DNA of 19,260 nt from positions 1 to 19,260 of the forward strand of contig JADGJA010000422.1 in NCBI GenBank assembly GCA_027596035.1. The letters run 5' to 3'. This stretch comes from Thoreauomyces humboldtii (Eukaryota > Chytridiomycota > Chytridiomycetes > Spizellomycetales > Powellomycetaceae). A model generated the notes under the pieces. It worked only from the letters and a program-made list of their open reading frames with translations, was not told the DNA's origin and searched no databases. The position numbers and the translations under genes were made by a program. Positions 8,631 through 16,759 of this stretch are shown piece by piece; position 1 is the stretch's first letter; each line of letters opens with the position of its first letter.

Positions 8631-11600
8631 ATGTCGCCCACACCACCTCCGCCCACACGACCGTCGCATGTCCTCATCGCACCTGAGCGACGTCCGACCG
8701 AGCACGAGCTTCAGATGGAAACGGTTGACAGTCCTACTGGTGGAGACGGCACCAGCACCGACGACCTCCAGGCGACAGCCAAGCAAAAGCTTGCAATCGA
8801 AGCGGCGCTTCTGTCGTCCGAGTTCGCGGGCGGGGCGGAGCCAGGTGAAAACGTCGTCGAAAGAGCTTTGGACCTGCCACCTGTATCGTTCCGAAAAGTG
8901 AAGTCGGCAGAGACCTTGGAGGCCAGCCCTTCGGTAGAAGGACTCGATTCTGGTTCACCAGAAGATGAGATTGCCGTCTCAGGGCAAACCGATACACTAG
9001 CATCGGTGCAGGAGCGAGGAGAAGCGGTTCGACCAGATGCTTCTGCGTCACCTACAAGCGAAGATAGCGAGAGCGAGGAAGAAACGGAAGAGTCGGAAGA
9101 AAGTACTGACGAAGAAGAGGAGGACGACGAGGAGGATGCAGAGGATGAACAAGAAGTAGGCGGGGACGACAAGGTGGGGGTGTCCGATACGGCAAAAGAC
9201 CTCGCCCATCCAGAAGATGAGGATGACGTCGAAGAGGAAGAAGAGCCCAAATTGAAGTATCAGCGACTAGCCAGTACGCTTGGCGAAACTTTGAAAAAGG
9301 ATGCAGTCAGTACGATGGCTGTGTCGGATCGTTTTCTGGTACGAAAACGACTTCGATACTTTTCAGATCCAGTAGCTTACTAGAGGTTTCGACCAGGCTC
9401 TCGGCACACATTGGGGAATTGTGCACATCTTGGATCTTATCGGTACGGACGTGAAGCGATTTCAGTCGCACTCAGCTACGGTCAACGCTCTGAGCATCGA
9501 TTCGAATGGTGAATTCGTTGCCAGCGCGTCCGACGATGGTATGAGCAGGATGTCGCCACATCCTTTACCTTGATGCAATGGCTGACCCTTTGCAGGCAAG
9601 GTGGTCATCAACAGCTTGTACTCCACCGAGGTTCAAATGGTGAATTACAAACGGCCCGTGAAGGCTATTTCTCTCGAGCCCGACTACAGTCGAAAAACTA
9701 CCCGACAGTTCGTGTCCGGAGGAATGGCCGAGGTCCTCACGATGACCGGGAAGGGCTGGTTTGGGAACAAGGACATCACTATCAGTTCCGGCGAAGGGCC
9801 CATCTACGCAGCACAATGGCGGGGAAACTTTATTGCTTGGGCTAATGAGGCAGGAGTGAAGATATACGACGTGACTACTCAACAAAAGATTGCCTACGTT
9901 GACCGCCCTCCGAACTCGCCGCGGGCAGATCTCTTTCGTTGTAATCTTGTCTGGACGTCGGATTATCAGCTATTGATGGGGTGGGCAGACAGCGTCAAGC
10001 TTTGTGTCATCAAGGTTCGGAATGGCGTTTCTGAAGGGAAAGCCTACCTGTGCTGAAACCTTGTGTGGTAGGAGCGGTCCAAAATGGACGTGTCTTCTGG
10101 GTTACCATCGCGCTACGTTGAAATACTTTGCCAGTGCGTCATCTCTTTTTTAATAGCCTTTTGGAAGTTCCTAAGCTGATGGTCGTGCATAGGTTCCGGA
10201 CGGATTTCATTGTTAGCGGCATCGCTCCCCTTGACCAAGATATTGTCTTGCTGTCATACATGACCGATATAGCGGCCTCGAAGAACGTTGACGTGATACA
10301 ATCAGGGCCAGCAAGACGCGCAGTAGGTGCCCTCACCTGTATGCACGGTTTCTGAAGGCGTTGACTAATCGCAGGACTTAAGAAATCAAAACCTCCAGAA
10401 ATACATATCGTGACCAGGTTGGGTCAATCGGTTGCGACCGATGTTTTATCTTTGGTCGGTTTCGAGCACTACAATGCGAACGATTACCGATTAGGTGGGT
10501 AGCATGAGATATAAAATTTTGGTGTTATGGTCAGTGTTCTCATTCAAGGCGCGATTCCAGAGTACCTGCCCGCCGAGAACCCAGCCGAGAACACATTTTA
10601 CATCGTGTCCCCCAAGGACATTGTGGTTGCCAAACCCAGAAGCATAGACGATCACGTTGAGTGGCTCGTAGAGCGGAAACGTTACGAAGAAGCGCTGGCT
10701 GCGGCAGAAAGCGCGGGTTCTGGACAGGAACGACGACAATCTCAAGTGAATACAATTGTGGACATCGGACAGAAATACATGGAAACCCTGATGCTAGAAG
10801 GTGGGCGAAGTGAAATCATATCTCGCCTATGAAACCCGTTGACCCCTTTTACCTGCAGACCGGTTCGAGGACACGGCGGCGCTCTGTCCAAAGATTCTAA
10901 GGAGTGATTCCACTCTTTGGGAGACGTGGATTCGAAAGTTTGCGAAGGAGCAACAGTTGATGGCAGTGCATCCATTTATTCCCACTACAGAGCCGCAACT
11001 AGCAACCGAAATATACGACATGGTGCTAACATTCCTCTTGAATAATGACTTGAAAGTAAGTCTTCAGCTGATCGTGCTGCCGGGTTGCGCTTCTTTACTT
11101 AAATCTTTTGCTGGCAGGCTTTTCACGAAACTGTTACGAGATGGCCTCCATCCGTATTCAACATCACTCAGATGATCACAGATATTGAGCGAATGCTCAA
11201 AGCCGACCAGACAAACGAATCACTCAAGGAAATTGCTATGTTACTGTATGTGATGCATCAAATTATTTCTGCCAGATTGACGCCTGATTGGGACACTGCG
11301 CATCCAGAAATCGGAACCACAAACAGCACGATCGAGAACTTTACTACGCCCTCGTTCTTCGTCAGCCAGACGCTCTAGACCTTGTTGCGACATACAACCT
11401 TTACGCCTTTGTTCAGGATCATGCCTTGATTGTCTTGGAATACGACGATAACGTAGTCAGCACGGACCCAGAAGTTAAGGCTCGTGTCGCACAAGCGGTT
11501 CTGGACGGATCGGCAACTGAGGACAGCTTGGGGGATATCGGTGGAAACGCCGTGCTCGGTCGAGTTCGAGCTGCAGTCCAGCAGAAGGGTGTGCAGATAC

Positions 11601-13196
11601 TCGTCCATCACCCGGATCGAGTTTCGGTAATCGAGACTGGTGAAGGCCACTTTTGAAACAAACAACTGATTCGTTTCTACTAGGCGCGCATAGTGGTGGA
11701 TCAACTTTCCAAGCGGCCCAAGTTTCTTCACATATTTTTGGACGCCGTGTTTAAGAAAGATCCACTTGAGGGCGTAGAGTTTCATCCGATGCAGGTGCGT
11801 GGGTTGAATTACTGCAAATGTGGTAACTGTCGTAGCGCTAAGTGCTAGCAATAGGTTGCGCTGTATGCGGAATACGATTATCTGCGATTGATGGAGTTCC
11901 TACGCGTGAGCAGCTCGTACTCCGTGCAAAAGGTTTGAACGTTTTCTTCAAGTTGCCCAGAACATCCACCTCTGATTGCTTGCAATTCTTCCCAGGCCTA
12001 CGATATCTGCGAGGTTCGAGACTTGGTCCCAGAGATGGTGTTTCTTCTCGGCAAGATGGGTGACAATCGCCGAGCGCTCAACTTGATCATTGAGCGACTT
12101 GGAGATGTCAAGAGGGTGGGTTATTGCCTTGATCCACATCTAACACGCAGAAGACCTGATGCGTGCTTTTTTTTTGATCCCCTTTTAAGGCAATCGATTT
12201 CGCTAAGGAACAAAACGATGAAGAACTGTGGGAGGACCTTCTGAAATATTCCATGGACAAGCCTTGTAAGCTACGCGGTCTTACGCGGCCTTGTAAGCTG
12301 CCGGACATTTCGACTAACACCTGAGCTTGAAGCTTTCATCGTTGGGCTACTCGAAAACCTCGGATCGCATATCAACCCAATACGAGTCGTCGAGAAGATA
12401 CCTAACGGATTGGAAATCCAGGGCTTGAAAGAAGCTTTGATCAAGATCATGACCGACTATGGAATTCAGGTATGGACGGGTTTGATGGACTGCATGTGGG
12501 CACAGCCGCTAACTCTTGTGGTTCAGATGTCTTTGCGAGAGGGATGCGAGAAGATTCTGATCAGCGATACCGTGAACTTGTTGGAAACACTATATCGTGC
12601 TCAGCGACGCGGTCTGACTTTCACAGGTGCGAACTTTTCTTCACAGCTTTATAAGTGCCTCAAGCCCGCTAATCAACTTCGCCAGATGATATCACCTGCT
12701 CGCTATGCGGGATACAGTTGGAAAGGAAAGGTACTGGAATGCTCGGGCAGCTGGGTTTAGCACTGTCAATTGGATTTCTTACTGTCGACCTTTCGTAGCA
12801 AACGTCGACATGATCATCTTTTTCTGTCGGCATTCATACCACGAGCAGTGTCTGGGACCTCCTGGTACGGGAACCTCAGGATCGGGGCAGCAGGCCAGTC
12901 CCATCTCGCCCACTCTGCTGAGCGGGTCTGGGTCCCTGCCACTGTCGACGGTAACGGAAGACGCCATTCGTCGCGTCTACGAGCGGCACGGAGCAGCGTC
13001 GGGAGGCGTGGGTGCCATCGGAAGCTCTCCTCGACCAGTCGCCGGCATTGCTGCAACGTCGAGAGGAAAGGTCTTGACAGTGCGCGCGAAACGAACAGGG
13101 GCATTGTCGTGTCCGATATGTCGGAACACGAAGAAGAAAGGTTCAGGCGTCCGTGCTGGACTGAAGGGACAGCCGCAGGATGCCGTGCGCTCGTAA
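8631..13196 (+). CDS. VPS41: HOPS complex subunit VPS41 (beta-propeller, CHCR, RING-H2)
   Basis: VPS41 is the Ypt7/Rab7-binding subunit of the HOPS tether that drives fusion at the vacuole. My model has 18 exons: 8631-9338, 9397-9538, 9596-10014, 10072-10133, 10193-10322, 10383-10494, 10549-10800, 10859-11055, 11118-11245, 11308-11626, 11684-11794, 11855-11932, 11996-12115, 12190-12265, 12333-12469, 12527-12626, 12686-12730 and 12799-13196. All phases agree, giving about 1177 residues. Residues 1-206 are a disordered, very acidic extension. A propeller follows (ALGTHWGIVHILDL, ASASDDGKV), then YIVSPKDIVVAKPR, then clathrin-heavy-chain-type helices (ALYAEYDYLRLMEFLR, KEQNDEELWEDLL, LREGCEKIL). 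The RING ligands are C1035, C1038, C1055, H1057, H1060, C1063, C1150 and C1153, with an 86-residue insertion before the last pair. The 10323-10382 intron has a rival reading (10327-10374) that adds four residues. The protein is longer than yeast or human VPS41 because of the N-terminal extension and the RING insertion. Confidence 0.93.
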
Positions 13197-13335
13197 ACCC
13201 TCCGCAGGACGTGGGGAGGCAGATGTACTGTAAATAGGCAAATCAAATATCGATCTGTAGCATAGAAGGGTAAGCACAGGCTTGCTAGTGATCATGGATA
13301 TCATTTCATAAGAAAGATGGATTTCTTGATCGATT

Positions 13336-15405
13336 TCACCATCCATCTTCGTCCCCTTCTTCGATCTCCCAAGCTGCCTCATCACTTTCCCTCTTCATCT
13401 CCTTCAAGCCCGCTACATCTTCTAGATGATCGGGATTTTCGATGCATTTGAGCAAGAAATCCGTGCCCCCCTTCCTGTAAGCGCCGAGCACCCTCTCACT
13501 ACACGCCGTGCACCTATCATACGCGTGTCCCGTAACGAGAAGGTTCGTGAAGTGGGTAAGGAAACCCCTGATTTGATGCGGGACGAGACCCAGTGGAGTA
13601 GGAGTCGGTTCGGACGGATGCGAAGGTTGTGCGGCGGCAGGTGCATGGGCACCCAGCGGATGATTGAGTATCGAGACAAGTAGCTCAACTGCAGAGGCCG
13701 ATGCGATGGCCGAGAGACCTGGTCGTGTCACGGTGCACTGCTGGTCGAGGGTTCGGTCCGAGAGCGAGTCGACGGGGGCCACAACGTCGTTGCAGAAATA
13801 ACAGCCGAGCGCAACATGAGACGATGGAGTTGCCGGTGATGGGGGTAAGGGCTCGAGGGATGCAGGCGTGGGCGTCTTCATCCCGTGTCGCATGACAAGA
13901 AACGTATCGAATCCGAGAGCAGAGTTGATGACGATCTTTCCAAGGCTTGCCCCGAGAACGGTCGGTAACCACCTGCTTTCTCTGCTGTCCGTCAGCAAGA
14001 ACACAGCATCGTGCGCTTCTATCAAAGTTTTGAGCTCGTCGATGTCTTTTTCAGTCTGCCCTCGCGTTTCAGTGCTTCCGTGGCCAGGCATCGGAATGCT
14101 GAGTGACCGGCCGACAGAGTTTACGCCCGGGAACACCTTCTTAAGGTTCGCAGCAGCAGCCTGTGCCTTGGGTTGCCCTCCGTCCAGGCAGTCCTCGAAC
14201 CCAAACAGCGGTTGCCTCACGGGGTTAGAGTACGAGACCCGTCCATTGTCAACAAAGGTAATGCTCCGAACGCCCCATGCCAGCAGCGCCCGCGCCACAT
14301 AGCAGCCCAAAGTTCCGGAGCCGAGCAGGAGGACCTTGGTCGCGGAGATTTTCTCCAGATTCAGAGAGGGCATGATTCGCCATCGCATGAGTTTGAGATT
14401 GAGATCTACGGCCGTGTCGGCTAGCTGCGCTGGGTCCATGAGTGGTCCGAGATCAGCGCTTCGTGGAGTCAGCTTGCCGGCGGGATTCTTCTCCCATCCG
14501 ACAGCTTTGGGGCATGACACGGAAGAAGCACCCGTCAGCTGAACATCGCAGACGATGCTCGTTGACGGCGCCGTGGTGTTGGTTGGCGTATCACGATAGC
14601 AGATCACCCGTACTTTCGTCACCTTGAAGCGCTCTTTCAGAAGCACAAGGAAGTTGCGCAGTGGCCAGCCGGGATTGGACGGCTCTGCGGACGGATCCAG
14701 AAAGCCGACCACGGGTTCGCTTCCTTTGTTCATATCTGCAACCGCGTCCCAGTCGCTCAGTTTCCGAGCTTCCAGCCCACCATTCCCAACCTTGACCAGA
14801 AAGTATGGGAGCGCGACTGACTCAAAGCTCTGCCGCAACGACTTGATCTCCTCTTCCCCGTACACGTCCCCGATCGCGCACGTGCGTTCGACCCTGAACG
14901 GCGCTTCGGGAAGAAGCGCCGGGAAACCGAACCAGTACCAAAATTTGTACTTTTTCAGGTCAGCAAAGGTCAGCAACAGAAACCGCGACAGTAGCGATGG
15001 ATGCTCGACTGCTGCGCCTGAAGTGATGTCCTCCCAAATCCGCTCAGCGACCGAAGAGAACAGAGCCGCCTTGTCAAGGTTCTTGAACTCTTCGATCGTG
15101 TTCATGTTCCGGAGAGTTCCGGGTGCCATCTGAGTCGTTGCCGTGGTCGGACGGGAGGCGGTGGTGAACGATTCGGAGGAGACGTCAAGACGAGTTCCGG
15201 AAACGCGTGCCGTGATGGAAGAGGAGGCCCTCATGCGAGATACCGGCACTTCATATGTTCCCGTGATGTCGCGCGGGGAGTCATCGAGACGATACACTTC
15301 GATCTTCTGCTTTGAGAGTGCGTGCCAGAAGGTAGGATTTACTGCGCTTTGGAAGACATCGAATTGAAGGACCGCCTGGTTGTCTGGCAACGGTGGGGCT
15401 GCCAT
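13336..15405 (-). CDS. ATG7: Autophagy E1-like activating enzyme ATG7
   Basis: ATG7 adenylates Atg8 and Atg12, forms a thioester with each and hands them to Atg3 and Atg10. The gene is a single 2070-nt exon, 689 residues, within the family's normal range. The start is the ATG at 15405-15403 (MAAPPLPDN...) in good context (GCCATGG); the frame extends upstream only through non-ATG codons. The N-terminal domain begins VLQFDVFQSAVNPTFWHALS, typical of ATG7. The nucleotide-binding loop is GSGTLGC (362-368), followed by VDNGRVSYSNPVRQPLFGFED. The catalytic cysteine is in DQQCTVTRPG, C557. Zinc-type cysteines are seen in GCYFCND and RCTAC. The acidic, Trp-ending C-terminus (EIEEGDEDGW) is of the Atg8-binding tail type. 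It converges on VPS41 (139 bp apart) and diverges from the phosphogluconolactonase gene. It is the only intact long gene here besides the 16760-18343 gene that needs no intron. Confidence 0.95.
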   Translation of the reverse strand: MAAPPLPDNQAVLQFDVFQSAVNPTFWHALSKQKIEVYRLDDSPRDITGTYEVPVSRMRASSSITARVSGTRLDVSSESFTTASRPTTATTQMAPGTLRNMNTIEEFKNLDKAALFSSVAERIWEDITSGAAVEHPSLLSRFLLLTFADLKKYKFWYWFGFPALLPEAPFRVERTCAIGDVYGEEEIKSLRQSFESVALPYFLVKVGNGGLEARKLSDWDAVADMNKGSEPVVGFLDPSAEPSNPGWPLRNFLVLLKERFKVTKVRVICYRDTPTNTTAPSTSIVCDVQLTGASSVSCPKAVGWEKNPAGKLTPRSADLGPLMDPAQLADTAVDLNLKLMRWRIMPSLNLEKISATKVLLLGSGTLGCYVARALLAWGVRSITFVDNGRVSYSNPVRQPLFGFEDCLDGGQPKAQAAAANLKKVFPGVNSVGRSLSIPMPGHGSTETRGQTEKDIDELKTLIEAHDAVFLLTDSRESRWLPTVLGASLGKIVINSALGFDTFLVMRHGMKTPTPASLEPLPPSPATPSSHVALGCYFCNDVVAPVDSLSDRTLDQQCTVTRPGLSAIASASAVELLVSILNHPLGAHAPAAAQPSHPSEPTPTPLGLVPHQIRGFLTHFTNLLVTGHAYDRCTACSERVLGAYRKGGTDFLLKCIENPDHLEDVAGLKEMKRESDEAAWEIEEGDEDGW

Positions 15406-15713
15406 GGCGAAGGGAGTCAAAGGTACGGCGTTGAAGGTTCAGCAGGTGGCGAAGTTGTATTTTGGCGTCGAACAGGTTAAATGCTCGCCGGAAGAATTCG
15501 AGATGGTGCGATGAGAAGGTTTCTACGAGCGCGAATGATGACGACGACGACGAAAGCGACAAGCAACGAACGTCCTGGATTTTGGGTGCAGCCAAACCCT
15601 CGACAATTGTAGACCATCACCTTACCGTCGCCGGTGGTCACAGTGCACAAGTAGATCCCTCGCCCAGTTCCCCCTCCCCCTCCCACGCAATCCCAGCCGC
15701 TCATCTCATCGCC
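15406..15713. promoter_or_regulatory. Divergent promoter region between ATG7 and 6-phosphogluconolactonase
   Basis: This 308-bp stretch separates the two start codons. It contains GACGACGACGACG (15539-15551) and a pyrimidine-rich leader next to the plus-strand start (CCCAGTTCCCCCTCCCCCTC, 15663-15682), the latter common in fungal 5' leaders. An open frame runs through into the plus-strand gene from 15462, but the conserved protein begins at 15714, so this is treated as leader. No named factor site can be supported. Confidence 0.5.
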
Positions 15714-16538
15714 ATGGTCTCCCCCGAAGTCTTCGTCTTCTCGTCCACGGACGACATCTCCGCCGCCCTCGACTCATTCCTCACAACCGCCTCGGCCAAT
15801 GCCATCGCAAAGAACGGTCGCTTCACCGTGTCCCTCAGCGGAGGATCCCTCCCAAAGGTCCTTGGGGCAAAGATAAGAACGAACGAGGCCATCGACTGGT
15901 CAAAGTGGCACATCTTCTTTGCCGACGAACGTTGCGTCGCACACGACCACGACGACTCAAACTACAAGCTCGCAAAGGATGAACTTCTCGATCACGTCCC
16001 CATCCCGTCATCCCAGGTGTACGCCATCAACGAGAAGCTCGTGGGGGATCGTCACGCTGCTGCGAAGGATTACGTCGATCAGCTGGAAAAGGTCTTTGGC
16101 AAGGGCTCCTTCCCTTCCATCGATGTCAACCTACTGGGAATCGGACCCGACGGTCACTGCTGCTCCCTGTTCCCAGGTCATGCTCTGCTCGACGTCAAGG
16201 ACGTGTGGGTAGCTTCCTTGGACGACAGTCCGAAGCCTCCCCCGTCTCGCATCACCTTGACGTACCCCGTCGTCAACAACGCCGCCGTCAACCTGTTCGT
16301 GTCGACCGGCGAGAGCAAGGCGGATGCCCTCCACAAGATCCTGGACTTGAAGGAGGCCCTCCCTTCAGGGCGAGGTGAGGGAGATCACTTACTCGTGGAT
16401 GATCGTGGCGACGATCAGGTGGGCACTCTCATTGACAGCCTCTCTCTTCCAGTTACCGCTCAGAACCGTCTGATCTGGTTCCTCGACACGCCTGCCACCA
16501 ACAAGCTCTCTCTGAAGCCTCTCAAATACAGTCTGTAG
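15714..16538 (+). CDS. 6-phosphogluconolactonase
   Basis: The enzyme hydrolyses 6-phosphogluconolactone to 6-phosphogluconate, the second step of the oxidative pentose phosphate pathway, in the cytosol. Exons are 15714-16374 and 16453-16538. The 78-nt intron (GAG|GTGAGG...CTTCCAG) is in frame and stop-free. Removing it gives LPSGRVTAQNRLIWFLDTPA, the expected C-terminal block. The spliced product is 248 residues, normal for the family. Conserved blocks are SLSGGS (40-45), FFADERCV (68-75), where the family places binding residues, and GIGPDGHCCSLFPGH (142-156). The start is the ATG at 15714 in GCCATGG context; upstream in-frame codons encode no conserved sequence. The gene ends 221 bp before the stop of the convergent gene at 16760. 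I do not give a yeast SOL number because the paralog cannot be told. Confidence 0.94.
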   Translation: MVSPEVFVFSSTDDISAALDSFLTTASANAIAKNGRFTVSLSGGSLPKVLGAKIRTNEAIDWSKWHIFFADERCVAHDHDDSNYKLAKDELLDHVPIPSSQVYAINEKLVGDRHAAAKDYVDQLEKVFGKGSFPSIDVNLLGIGPDGHCCSLFPGHALLDVKDVWVASLDDSPKPPPSRITLTYPVVNNAAVNLFVSTGESKADALHKILDLKEALPSGRGEGDHLLVDDRGDDQVGTLIDSLSLPVTAQNRLIWFLDTPATNKLSLKPLKYSL

Positions 16539-16759
16539 TCCCCAATCTTTACATAGCACATTCATATGGCCCGGCCCGTATCACGATCGACCCCTCGATT
16601 CCATACACTTAAAGGGTTCGGAAGCAGAGTAGAGCAAAACAATTATTTAAGAGAAGGTTGGTACTGGTGGGGTTCGGGTAAGCTACAGGTAATGTCGCGG
16701 GGGGCGGGGGGTATCGCATTGTGTCTATGTATAGGAAGGAGCGAGGGGGGTGGGATGCG

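Noticed and set aside
8711..9250. 179-codon Ser-rich minus-strand frame
   Set aside because: The Ser run is the antisense reading of the VPS41 acidic tract (GAA/GAG/GAC codons).
15406..15420. Earlier start for ATG7
   Set aside because: The first codon of the extended frame is TTG, not ATG; MAAPPLP at 15405 is the first ATG.
15462..15713. N-terminal extension of 6-phosphogluconolactonase
   Set aside because: The upstream codons are in frame but the family begins just after the ATG at 15714, which has a strong context; the extension is low-complexity leader.
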